A program made the position numbers and the translations under genes. A stretch of DNA of 64,000 nt from Variovorax sp. TBS-050B. GTDB lineage: Bacteria > Pseudomonadota > Gammaproteobacteria > Burkholderiales > Burkholderiaceae_C. How positions within the stretch are numbered: the first letter of the stretch is position 1; each line of letters begins with the position of its first letter. Location: positions 620,001 to 684,000 of the forward strand of contig NZ_JARXYR010000002.1 of assembly GCF_029893635.1 (NCBI RefSeq), written 5' to 3'. The notes under the pieces are model-generated. The model saw only the letters and a list, made by a program, of their open reading frames with translations. It did no database searches and had not been told where the DNA came from. This document shows, piece after piece, positions 7,926-15,561 of the stretch.

Positions 7926-9569
7926 ATGGACAGACGTTCCCCATCCACCCCCCTGACCCCGACGCGGCGCAACCTGCGATGGGCCAGCGGGCTGGTGCTG
8001 ATGGGCTACGTGACGCTGCATCTGCTGAACCATGCGCTCGGCATCGCGTCGTTCGCGCGTGCGGAGGCCGTGCTCGGCGTGCTGCGCGCCTTCTGGCACA
8101 GCCCGCCCGGCACGCTGCTGCTCTACGGCGCCGCGCTGGTGCACCTGGTGCTCGCGGTCGCGGCGCTGTGGGAACGCCACACGCTGCGCATGCCGCCGCT
8201 CGAGGCCTTGCGCGTGGTGCTCGGCTTTTCGCTGCCGCTGCTGCTGGCCGCGCACCTCACGGCCATGCGGCTGGCCCACACGGCCTACGGCATCGAAGGT
8301 TCCTATGCGCGGGTGGTGTGGGGGCTGTGGGATCTGCCGGGCGCGAGCGCGCAGTTCGCCCTCATGCTCGCAGCCTGGGCGCACGGCTGCCTGGGGCTGC
8401 ACTTCGCGCTGCGCGTGCGGCCTTGGTATCGCCGCTTCTCGCACCTGCTGCTGGCGCTGGCGGTGGTGCTGCCGCTGCTCGCGGCGATCGGCTTCGTCTC
8501 GATGGGGCGCGAATTCCAGTGGACCGGCGTTCCGCCCTACGCGGCGCCCACGCCCGCGCAGGCCCGCACGCTCGAGGCCGTGGAGCGCAGCATCAAGCTG
8601 TTCTATGCACTCGGGCTGGTGCTGCTGCTCGGCGCGCACGCCGGCCGCGCCTGGGTCCACCGCTGGACCGGCGGCGCATCGATCGCGCTGCGCTACCCGG
8701 ACCGCACGGTGCAGGTGCCGCGCGGCTGGAGCGTGCTGGAGGCCAGCCGCGCGCACGGCATCGCGCACCTGTCGGCCTGCGGCGGACGGGCGCGCTGCTC
8801 CACCTGCCGCGTGCGCGTGGCCGGACCCGCCGCGCACGTCGGCGCTCCGGGGCGCGACGAGGCACGCACCCTCGCACGCGTGCGTGCGCCGCACGACGTG
8901 CGCCTGGCGTGCCAGCTGCGCCCGCAGGGCGACGTGGAGGTCACGCCGCTGTTCGCGCCGCCGCCCAACGAGGGCCGGCCCGCGCCGGTCGCGCGCTTCG
9001 GGCACGAGCGCGAGGTCGCGATCCTGTTCGTCGACCTGCGGCGCTGGTCGGGCCTGTCGGAGCGGCAGTGGCCCTTCGACCTCGCCTACGTGCTCGACCG
9101 CTACTTCGCCACCGTGGGCGCCGCGGTGCGCGAGGCCGGCGGCGTGCCCAACCAGTTCATCGGCGACAGCGTGATGGCGATCTTCGGCCTGGAGTGCGAG
9201 CTCGCGACCGCCTGCCGCCAGGCCCTGCACGCCACCACGCTGATCGGCCAGCGCATGGACGCCTGGAGCGACGGCTTCGAGGCCCAGTTCGGCCAGCGGC
9301 TCGATTTCGGCATGGGGCTGCATGCGGGCCGCGCCGCCGTGGGCGAGGTGGGCTACCTCGAGACCACCACCTTCAGCGCGATCGGCGAAGTGGTCAACAC
9401 CGCGAGCCGGCTGCAGGACCACTCCAAGCAGGCCGCGGCGCGGCTCGTGCTCTCGCTGTTCGCGGCCCAACAGGCCGGTGCGGCCGAGCGCTTCGGCGAA
9501 CCCGAGCTGCTCGCGGTGCGCGGCCGCACCGAGCCGCTGCAGGTGCTGTACGCCACGCGCACGGCCTGA
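7926..9569 (+). CDS. Membrane-bound ferredoxin-adenylate/guanylate cyclase fusion
   Basis: 547 residues in three parts. Residues ~1-245 are membrane helices with many histidines, resembling the heme-b anchor of succinate dehydrogenases. Residues ~255-345 are a [2Fe-2S] ferredoxin domain; CGGRARCSTC gives C-X5-C-X2-C, with a fourth cysteine in VRLACQL, the adrenodoxin-type spacing. Residues ~360-535 are a class III cyclase: metal aspartates in FVDLRRWSG and FIGDSVMAIFG, and the catalytic GEVVNTASRL with Asn and Arg. The enzyme should make cAMP or cGMP in response to membrane redox state. It is divergent from a Crp/Fnr gene. The substrate base is not settled by sequence. Confidence 0.88.
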   Translation: MDRRSPSTPLTPTRRNLRWASGLVLMGYVTLHLLNHALGIASFARAEAVLGVLRAFWHSPPGTLLLYGAALVHLVLAVAALWERHTLRMPPLEALRVVLGFSLPLLLAAHLTAMRLAHTAYGIEGSYARVVWGLWDLPGASAQFALMLAAWAHGCLGLHFALRVRPWYRRFSHLLLALAVVLPLLAAIGFVSMGREFQWTGVPPYAAPTPAQARTLEAVERSIKLFYALGLVLLLGAHAGRAWVHRWTGGASIALRYPDRTVQVPRGWSVLEASRAHGIAHLSACGGRARCSTCRVRVAGPAAHVGAPGRDEARTLARVRAPHDVRLACQLRPQGDVEVTPLFAPPPNEGRPAPVARFGHEREVAILFVDLRRWSGLSERQWPFDLAYVLDRYFATVGAAVREAGGVPNQFIGDSVMAIFGLECELATACRQALHATTLIGQRMDAWSDGFEAQFGQRLDFGMGLHAGRAAVGEVGYLETTTFSAIGEVVNTASRLQDHSKQAAARLVLSLFAAQQAGAAERFGEPELLAVRGRTEPLQVLYATRTA

Positions 9570-9593
9570 GCCCCGAGCCCTTCGCCCGAAACC

Positions 9594-9639
9594 GGTGCGC
9601 AAACGCACAGCGCGAACGGCAGCGCGGTTTCACACTGCA
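9594..9639 (+). promoter_or_regulatory. Crp-like palindrome and CACACTGCA box before DUF4148 gene
   Basis: GGTGCGCAAACGCACA (9594-9609) differs from the doxX site only in its first base. CACACTGCA lies at 9631-9639, at the identical 36-bp offset. Flanking bases CGAAA before and GCGCG after are also shared. The gene starts at 9698. The conserved spacing argues for a common promoter architecture or regulon. Confidence 0.5.
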
Positions 9640-9697
9640 TGCCGTGGCAACGACGAATGTCCGCCGCCCACACGACATCCGAAGGGACTCTCCGACC

Positions 9698-10153
9698 ATG
9701 AACACCAAGCAACTCATCGCCCTCTCCGCCCTCGCGCTCGCCGCCAGCGCCGCATCGGCCCAGACCGTGCCGGCCGAAGCCTGGGTGGGCGCACCGATCG
9801 CCAGGACCGCCGGTGCGCTGAGCCGCGCCGAGGTGCAGACCGAGCTTGCGCGTTCGCAGACGGTCGCCCGCGCGCCGCAGGAAGCCTGGGCCGGCAGCGC
9901 CGCCGGCGAGGCCGTGGCGGCCGGCGCGCTGAGCCGCGCCGAAGTGCAGGCCGACCTCGCGCTGTGGACCCGTGCCGGCCTCGACCAGTACGCACTGCGG
10001 GACAGCGTGGACCGCACCAGCCCCGACTTCCGCCAGCGCAGCGCCACCTACGAACAGTCGCGCCAGAGCGCCGCCTACACCGCCGAAGTGCAGCGCCTGC
10101 AGGGCGCGCCCGCGGTCGCGAGCAGCGGCGCCGGCGCTTCCGGCGCGAACTGA
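9698..10153 (+). CDS. DUF4148 domain-containing exported protein
   Basis: 151 residues with a Sec signal peptide (MNTKQLIALSALALAASAASA, cleavage probably after ASA). The mature part has two copies of the family motif GALSRAEVQ(T/A)(D/E)LA, around residues 42 and 79, the second followed by WTRAGLDQ. DUF4148 proteins are small periplasmic proteins common in Burkholderiales, often in multiple copies, with no known activity. Confidence 0.85.
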   Translation: MNTKQLIALSALALAASAASAQTVPAEAWVGAPIARTAGALSRAEVQTELARSQTVARAPQEAWAGSAAGEAVAAGALSRAEVQADLALWTRAGLDQYALRDSVDRTSPDFRQRSATYEQSRQSAAYTAEVQRLQGAPAVASSGAGASGAN

Positions 10154-10159
10154 ACGCGC

Positions 10160-11239
10160 TCAGCCCGCGGGCGCGACGCGCACCGTCGACGCCGCGCGCC
10201 GCGATGCGATGGCGAAGCGCACCGGCAGGAAGCGCTCGATCACCGCGCAGTTGGTGCGCGTGTGCTCGGTCACCTCGCTGCAGGTGAAGGCCGCGGCCTG
10301 CCCGCTCTGCCAGGTCGCGAGCGCCAGCAGCAGCGCGAGCTGATCGGCCAGGTGCGGGCCGACCGCCGCCTCGCTCTGGAGGAAGGCGCGCACCTCCTTC
10401 ACCAGCGCATGCGCCACCTGCTCGGCCGAGAGCGTCTTCTCGCCGAAGGCGGTGAAGACCTCGGTCACGTTCGCATGCACGAGCGTGGCCATCAGCGCAT
10501 TGCCCGGACCTTCATCCTGGCGCGCCGTTCCGTAGCGCAGCTGCTCGCCGCTCCAGCCCAGCGCGGCGCCCAGCGTCTCGAGTTCGCGCGTGGGCACGTG
10601 GCGTGCGAGCCCCGGCGCCAGACATTCGGCATGGCGCTCGCGCGCCTCGCCGCGTTCGAGCAGGTCGAAGGGCTGCAGCAGGCCGGCCGCGGGCACGATG
10701 GTGGCCTCGACCTCGCCGCCGCCCGCGGGATAGAAGCCGGCGCGGCGCAGCACCAGCTGCAGGTCCGCGCCCAGGCGGCGCACCAGCGGCGCGAAGGCGC
10801 GCTCCAGGAAATGGAAGGGCGGCGCCATCGGGTTGTGCGTGCCGCCGCGCAGTTGCACGCGGCTCGGCGCGCCGGCCAGCAGCAGTGGCGGCAGCACCGT
10901 CTGCAGCACGAGCAGGCAGCTGCCTGCGCTCGCGACGGTGAACTGGTAGGCGCCCGCGCGCACCGCGCCGGGCGCGAAGCGCAGCGACTGCGCGCCGAGC
11001 TCGGCGCCTTCGACACGGGCGCCGCTGATCTCCGCCGCGGCGTTCACGCAGGCGAGGTGCTGACGCATCAGGCCCGGCTTGGCGCGGCCCGCGCGGATGT
11101 TCTCGATCGCGACCGGCTGGCCCGTGGCGACCGAGAGCGCGAGGCTGGTGCGCAGGATCTGGCCGCCGCCTTCGCCCTGGGCGCCGTCGAGCGCGATGGT
11201 TCGCGGCAGTGCCGCGTTCTCCTGTTCTTGTGCTTGCAT
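10160..11239 (-). CDS. rtcA: RNA 3'-terminal phosphate cyclase RtcA
   Basis: 359 residues, full family length. It catalyses ATP-dependent conversion of RNA 3'-phosphate to 2',3'-cyclic phosphate. The family hallmark GEGGGQILRTSLALS is near the N-terminus, RGGTHNPMAPPFHF in the middle, and the probable AMP-accepting histidine lies in VGPHLADQLALLLAL near residue 300. It is the last gene of the rsr-Y RNA-rtcB-(zinc-ribbon)-rtcA operon, 37 bp after the zinc-ribbon gene. The sigma-54 promoter upstream of rsr should control it. Confidence 0.96.
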   Translation of the reverse strand: MQAQEQENAALPRTIALDGAQGEGGGQILRTSLALSVATGQPVAIENIRAGRAKPGLMRQHLACVNAAAEISGARVEGAELGAQSLRFAPGAVRAGAYQFTVASAGSCLLVLQTVLPPLLLAGAPSRVQLRGGTHNPMAPPFHFLERAFAPLVRRLGADLQLVLRRAGFYPAGGGEVEATIVPAAGLLQPFDLLERGEARERHAECLAPGLARHVPTRELETLGAALGWSGEQLRYGTARQDEGPGNALMATLVHANVTEVFTAFGEKTLSAEQVAHALVKEVRAFLQSEAAVGPHLADQLALLLALATWQSGQAAAFTCSEVTEHTRTNCAVIERFLPVRFAIASRRAASTVRVAPAG

Positions 11240-11276
11240 TTCTGAATCTCTTTTTTCTTCGTTGTCTTGCCCCGGC

Positions 11277-12194
11277 TCACGACGGCCGCGGCTGGAAGTG
11301 CTGCGCCCACATGCGCACCTCGCAGCGCGCATGGCTTCGCACCACCGCCATCTGCGAAGCCGAGGGCGGCCGGCCGACGCAGTGCATCAGCGCGAGAAGC
11401 CGCGGCAGCCGCTCGGGATCGTCGTCGCGGTGCGCGAATGCGGCCTCGGCGCAGGCCGCGATCCGTTCGCCGTCGATGGCCCGCAGGAAGTCGCGCCAGC
11501 GCCATGGATTCGCCTGGCCGCGCAGGCAGGCCTCGATGGCCCAGTCTTCGTCGCCCGGATGACGCAGGCAGCCCGCGAGCGCCTTCGCGGCCTCGTCGGC
11601 GCCCACGCGCGCCCAGCTTCCCCACGTCGACTGCCGCGCCTCGACCAGCGCACGCAGCCGTTCGATGTCGGCCTCCGCGCCCCAGACGCCCAGCGCGGCG
11701 ATGGCCAGCACGCGCAGGCTCCACCACTTGCTCGCCAGCGCCGCCTCCACCTGCGCGCGCGCCTCGGGCGTGGGCGCCGAGCGGGCCAGCGCCCGCAGTT
11801 GCGCCGAAGCCAGGCCGAGCAGGTTCGCGCCCTCGCCGTCGCGCGATGCCGCGCTCGCGGCACGGCGCGCGCGCCGGCAGGCGAGGCAGCGCACCGCGCC
11901 GCCGTGGATGCTCGCATGCACCACCTCGTACCACCACTTCTGCTGCTTCGCGGTCCAGACCTCTTCGGCGCCGCAGTCGCGGCAGGTGAAGGCACGGTCG
12001 AGGTAGTGCGTGGGCAGCGTGCCGTAGGTGTTGTTGTGGCGGGCGAGCACCTCGAGATCGGCCGGCTCCATGCCCGGCGCGCGCAGCAGCGCGCCGCGCG
12101 GCCGGTCGGGCGCGCGCAGCTCGGCCTCGATGCGCGCCGCGCGCGCGAGGCGGTGCGCCTTGATCTCGGCGCGGCGTTGCTTGTTGCTCTTCAC
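11277..12194 (-). CDS. Zinc-ribbon protein in the RNA-repair operon
   Basis: 305 residues from GTG at 12194, preferred because GGAGGACAGG sits just upstream; another GTG at 12209 would add five residues. The N-terminus is basic (VKSNKQRRAEIKAHRLARAAR). A zinc ribbon follows at ~70-110 with FTCRDCGAEEVWT, WWYEVV and VRCLACRRARR, two CxxC pairs as in the zf-trcl family. The rest is alpha-helical, perhaps HEAT-like, with no catalytic motif seen. It is placed between rtcB and rtcA in the same direction, so a role in RNA or ribosome damage is likely, but the activity is unknown. Confidence 0.8.
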   Translation of the reverse strand: MKSNKQRRAEIKAHRLARAARIEAELRAPDRPRGALLRAPGMEPADLEVLARHNNTYGTLPTHYLDRAFTCRDCGAEEVWTAKQQKWWYEVVHASIHGGAVRCLACRRARRAASAASRDGEGANLLGLASAQLRALARSAPTPEARAQVEAALASKWWSLRVLAIAALGVWGAEADIERLRALVEARQSTWGSWARVGADEAAKALAGCLRHPGDEDWAIEACLRGQANPWRWRDFLRAIDGERIAACAEAAFAHRDDDPERLPRLLALMHCVGRPPSASQMAVVRSHARCEVRMWAQHFQPRPS

Positions 12195-12240
12195 GGTCCT
12201 GTCCTCCACCTGCCGGCCGCGGCACGCGCCGCGGCGTCGG

Positions 12241-13464
12241 TCATCCCTTCACGCAAACCACCTGCTTGAGCGTGTACACCACCTCCACCAGGTCCTTCTG
12301 CGCCGCCATCACCGCATCGATGTCCTTGTAGGCCATCGGGATCTCGTCGATCACGTCGGCATCCTTGCGGCATTCGACGCCCTCGGTCGCCGCGACCTGG
12401 TCGGCCACGGTGTAGAGCTTCTTCGCCTTGGTGCGGCTCATCGAGCGGCCCGCGCCGTGGCTGCAGCTCATGAAGCTCTCGGGGTTGCCCTTGCCGCGCA
12501 CGATGTAGCTCTTGGCGCCCATGCTGCCCGGAATGATCCCGAGCTCGCCGGCCTTGGCGCTCACCGCGCCCTTGCGGGTCACGAGCACGTCTTCGCCGAA
12601 GTGCGTCTCGCGGCTCACGTAGTTGTGGTGGCAGTTCACCGCTTCCACATGCGCCTCGAAGGGCTTGGCGATGACCTTGCGCGCGGCCGCGACCACGCGC
12701 TGCATCATCACCTCGCGGTTCGCACGCGCGAACTTCTGGGCCCAGCCCACGGCGCGCACGTAGTCGCCGAAGTACTTCGCGCCTTCCTCGAAGTACGCGA
12801 GGTCCTGGTCGGGCAGGTTGCGCTGGTGCTGTTCGGCATCCTTCTTCGCGAGCTCGATGAAGTGCGTGCCGATGGCATTGCCCACGCCGCGCGAACCCGA
12901 GTGCAGCATGAACCACACCGCGCCCGCCTCGTCGAGGCAGACCTCGATGAAGTGATTGCCGGTGCCCAGCGTTCCCAGGTGCTTGTGGTTGTTGGTGTTC
13001 TTCAGGCGCGGATAGTCCTCGCAGATCGCGTCGAACTCGCCCTTCAGCGCCGACCAGGCCACGTCGGTCTCGTTCGGCGGCGTTTCCCACGAGCCCTTGT
13101 CGCGGCCCATGCGCCTGGGGTTCGAGCCGTGCGGCACGGCCTTCTCGATCGCGGAACGCAGCGGGCCGAGGTTGTCGGGCAGGTCGTTCGCATGCAGCGT
13201 GGTCTTGCAGGCCATCATGCCGCAGCCGATGTCCACGCCCACCGCGGCCGGGATGATGGCCTTGAAGGTCGGAATCACCGAACCCACGGTCGCGCCGATG
13301 CCGTAGTGCACGTCGGGCATGGCCGCGATGTGCTTGAACACGATCGGCAGGCGCGCGGCGTTCTCGAGCTGCTGCTGCGCCTCGGCTTCCACGGGCACGC
13401 CGTTCGTCCACATCTTCACCGGCACCCCGTTGGCGACTTCGTGCAGCTTGTAGTTCTGTTCCAT
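12241..13464 (-). CDS. rtcB: RNA-splicing ligase RtcB
   Basis: 407 residues, GTP- and Mn2+-dependent RNA ligase joining 2',3'-cyclic phosphate or 3'-phosphate ends to 5'-OH ends. Active-site segments are intact: MPDVHYGIGATVGSVIPT, the metal cysteine in GVDIGCGMMACKT, GTGNHFIEVC, and the guanylylated histidine in SCSHGAGRSMSRTKAKK. GGAGAGAAG precedes the ATG. It lies directly downstream of two Y RNAs and the Ro60 homologue, so it belongs to the RtcR-controlled RNA-repair operon. Confidence 0.97.
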   Translation of the reverse strand: MEQNYKLHEVANGVPVKMWTNGVPVEAEAQQQLENAARLPIVFKHIAAMPDVHYGIGATVGSVIPTFKAIIPAAVGVDIGCGMMACKTTLHANDLPDNLGPLRSAIEKAVPHGSNPRRMGRDKGSWETPPNETDVAWSALKGEFDAICEDYPRLKNTNNHKHLGTLGTGNHFIEVCLDEAGAVWFMLHSGSRGVGNAIGTHFIELAKKDAEQHQRNLPDQDLAYFEEGAKYFGDYVRAVGWAQKFARANREVMMQRVVAAARKVIAKPFEAHVEAVNCHHNYVSRETHFGEDVLVTRKGAVSAKAGELGIIPGSMGAKSYIVRGKGNPESFMSCSHGAGRSMSRTKAKKLYTVADQVAATEGVECRKDADVIDEIPMAYKDIDAVMAAQKDLVEVVYTLKQVVCVKG

Positions 13465-13506
13465 TCTTCTCTCCGGAAAGGCCGGCGCGGCTGCGTCGGT
13501 TCCAAT

Positions 13507-13633
13507 AAAAAAAGCAGCGACAAGGATCGGCGAAACATTCGTGCTCTACCACTGAGCTACGGTCTTTCGACCGGCGGGATTCGAACCCGCGACCCCGAGC
13601 GTTGAAGGCTGTAGTTCCGCCAGCATTCGCTGC
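13507..13633 (-). ncRNA. yrlA: Y RNA with circularly permuted tRNA-like module (YrlA type)
   Basis: About 127 nt. The ends pair: GCAGCGA (13633-13627) with TCGCTGC (13520-13514), followed by seven Ts. Inside, a 5'/3' internal loop (AUGCU / GAUCCUUG) leads to an 8-bp stem GGCGGAAC/GUUUCGCC. The distal part is tRNA-like in permuted order: a canonical T arm GCGGG-UUCGAAU-CCCGC (13590-13574), a capped acceptor stem CGGUC-GAAA-GACCG (13573-13560), UA, then a D arm GCUC-AGUGGUA-GAGC (13557-13543). Published bacterial YrlA RNAs bind Ro60 proteins and mimic tRNA. The rsr gene is directly upstream and rtcB downstream. Exact ends are inferred. Confidence 0.88.
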
Positions 13634-13650
13634 ACAAACACCTGCATCCC

Positions 13651-13720
13651 CGTTCGGCGACGAACGATCGATGCGAGGAAGCACATGGTTGTATGTACTC
13701 GCATCTGCATTCGCCGAACG
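13651..13720 (-). ncRNA. Second Y RNA, simple stem-loop form
   Basis: A 10-bp stem CGUUCGGCGA (13720-13711) pairs with UCGCCGAACG (13660-13651). An internal loop AUGCA / GAUCGUUCG follows, then a perfect 8-bp stem GAUGCGAG/CUCGCAUC and a terminal hairpin GUACAU-ACAACC-AUGUGC. The internal loop nearly copies that of the neighbouring tRNA-like Y RNA (AUGCU / GAUCCUUG) in sequence and position, so both probably present the same Ro60-binding element. This RNA lacks the tRNA-like module. It is 17 nt upstream of the other Y RNA and may be processed from the same transcript. Confidence 0.75.
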
Positions 13721-13792
13721 ACGACACTCATTCGGATTCTTCTTCGGATCGGGCGCCGCGGCCACAGCCGACGGCGCCGTCTCGCTTTCCAC

Positions 13793-15346
13793 TCAGATCG
13801 AAGTCTCTTCGATCACACCCACCCAGTGGTCGGCGCCCAGGCCGCCCGCGGCATAGACCGCCAGCAGCTTGAACACTTCGTCGCTGAAGCCGCCGATGTT
13901 CAGCACATCGTCGCGCTCCTGCGCCTGGGTGGTCGCACAGGGCTGGATGTCGATGCAGACCATCCGCGCCTTCGGGTTGCGCTTCCTGAACGCCTCCCAC
14001 TCCTGCATGGTCGCGGTGCCGCGGCCACGTGCGCGGTCGGCCCACGATTCGTTGTCCGACACCAGAACCACCAGGTCGGCCTGCGCCTTCTCGCGGTTCA
14101 GCAACGCCAGCGGCGCGCTGCACGCGGTGCCGCCACCGCCCACCGCCGCCAGCCTGGCGGCATTGGTCAGCACCGAATCGCGCGGATTCAGCGACAGCGA
14201 AACCACTTTGGTCTCGAAGGGCAGCACACGCGCATCCGCATTGCGGCGAAGCACGGCGGCAGCCACCAGCGCGGCCACGTCGATGCAGCGCACCGCCGAA
14301 GTCGCGGAGCCGCGGTAGCCCGTCACCGGCGCGCTCATCGAGCCCGACACGTCGGGGCACACCACCACGCGGCCCTCGAACTGCGGCACGTTGGCCAGCG
14401 CGAGTTCCATCGCGTCCTGCAGCGCCTCCTTCACCGAGTGCGGCACCTCGGCGCCGGTCGCGGCGTAGGCCGCCATCAGCTGGTACGGCAGCACGCGCGC
14501 CCTGGCCACGGCCTGCGGATCGCGTAGCTTCGCCGCCACTTCCTCGGCCAGGCCGGGGAGCGTGAACACGCCATGACGGGCGAAGGTGTTCAGGTTCTGG
14601 CGCACCATCTGCCACGAGCCGCGCTGCGCGATCCGCGCCCAGGCCCGGGTGTCCAGTTCCAGCGCGGTCAGCATCTGGAACGGCACCTCGGGCACTTCGA
14701 GCGAACGGTCGCGCTTGAAGCGTTCGAAGGCCTGCGTCACGGGCGGCAGCGCCTCGAGCGCATACGGACGGCCGATCAGCCATGCGAACCATGCGGCGCG
14801 CCACGCTTCGGCAGGCTTGGGGTGAACCATCTTCACCACGTCGGCCAGCGAAGGCGTGCTGCCCACCGCGGCGTTCAGCAATTGGGCCTCGGTCGCGTCG
14901 AGCAGCCATTGCTGCACGAGCTTCTTCGGACGCGTGCCGAGCGACTTGCGGCCCACGGCACCCGATCGCAGCATCTGCACGAAGTTGCGCAGCATCCTGC
15001 CGTTGTCGATCACCTGCGGAAACACCTTGGCGAGCAGCGCCACGTCGCGCACCGCGAGCGTCGCGGCCAGCAGCGCGGGCATGTCCTTCATGTGACCGCT
15101 GCGGCGCGCATACACGGCCGTCTTGGCAACGAACAGCGGATCGACTTGGCGGGCCAGGGCCAGCACGGCATCGAGCTGGTCCTGCGCCTGTGCGTAGAAG
15201 CTGTTGTTCAGGCAACCGGTCGCGGCGAGTTGCGCCAGCTGGTGCCTGGGCGACGGCGCGTAGGCCGCGCCACCGGCTTCGTTGCGCGCGGTGGCCGCGG
15301 GCAGCAGCGCGCCGCGCAGGGTCTGGAAGAGTTGAAGGTTGGCCAT
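13793..15346 (-). CDS. rsr: Ro60 orthologue Rsr, TROVE domain protein
   Basis: 517 residues. The N-terminal ~350 residues form the HEAT-repeat TROVE ring (start MANLQLFQTLRGALLPAAT; AYAPSPRHQLAQLAATGCLN; RSGHMKDMPALLAATLAV). The C-terminal vWA domain carries an intact MIDAS motif DVSGSMSAPVTG near residue 340. Rsr binds Y RNAs on its outer surface and misfolded or cut RNAs in its hole, and tethers PNPase in studied bacteria. It is the first gene of the minus-strand operon, behind a consensus sigma-54 promoter and divergent from rtcR. Confidence 0.95.
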   Translation of the reverse strand: MANLQLFQTLRGALLPAATARNEAGGAAYAPSPRHQLAQLAATGCLNNSFYAQAQDQLDAVLALARQVDPLFVAKTAVYARRSGHMKDMPALLAATLAVRDVALLAKVFPQVIDNGRMLRNFVQMLRSGAVGRKSLGTRPKKLVQQWLLDATEAQLLNAAVGSTPSLADVVKMVHPKPAEAWRAAWFAWLIGRPYALEALPPVTQAFERFKRDRSLEVPEVPFQMLTALELDTRAWARIAQRGSWQMVRQNLNTFARHGVFTLPGLAEEVAAKLRDPQAVARARVLPYQLMAAYAATGAEVPHSVKEALQDAMELALANVPQFEGRVVVCPDVSGSMSAPVTGYRGSATSAVRCIDVAALVAAAVLRRNADARVLPFETKVVSLSLNPRDSVLTNAARLAAVGGGGTACSAPLALLNREKAQADLVVLVSDNESWADRARGRGTATMQEWEAFRKRNPKARMVCIDIQPCATTQAQERDDVLNIGGFSDEVFKLLAVYAAGGLGADHWVGVIEETSI

Positions 15347-15406
15347 TTGACTTCTCCTTGCGGGGTTCTTTTTGTTCGTTCGTTGACTGGGTACGTGCTC
15401 CTTATC

Positions 15407-15421
15407 GCAACGGGTGTGCCA
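15407..15421 (-). promoter_or_regulatory. Sigma-54 promoter of the rsr-rtcBA operon
   Basis: On the minus strand the sequence is TGGCACACCCGTTGC, an exact match to TGGCAC-N5-TTGC with the -24 GG and -12 GC elements. Transcription should start near 15395, about 50 bases before the rsr ATG. The divergent rtcR gene encodes the matching sigma-54 activator. Confidence 0.92.
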
Positions 15422-15531
15422 GGTACCGGTGGCGCCTTGTCGGAGCTCAACAACCCGTTGATTTCATTGACCTTTTTTCAATTCATCGCCCATGCTGGCC
15501 AAACCATCGACACCGTTTGCCGGATATTTCT

Positions 15532-15559
15532 TATAATTTTGGATAGTCATTTATCCAAA
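15532..15559 (+). promoter_or_regulatory. rtcR promoter -10 box and 8-bp inverted repeat
   Basis: TATAAT (15532-15537) is a consensus -10 box; a weak -35 (TCGACA, 15507-15512) lies 19 bp upstream. TTTGGATA (15538-15545) and TATCCAAA (15552-15559) form a perfect inverted repeat between the -10 box and the ATG at 15562. This could be a repressor site or limit translation of the activator. With this start site the leader would be under 20 nt. Confidence 0.55.
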
Positions 15560-15561
15560 CA

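Noticed and set aside
13540..13590. An ordinary tRNA gene on the minus strand
   Set aside because: The T and D arms are canonical but in reversed order, the acceptor is capped by GAAA, and there is no anticodon arm or CCA end. A Y RNA fits better.
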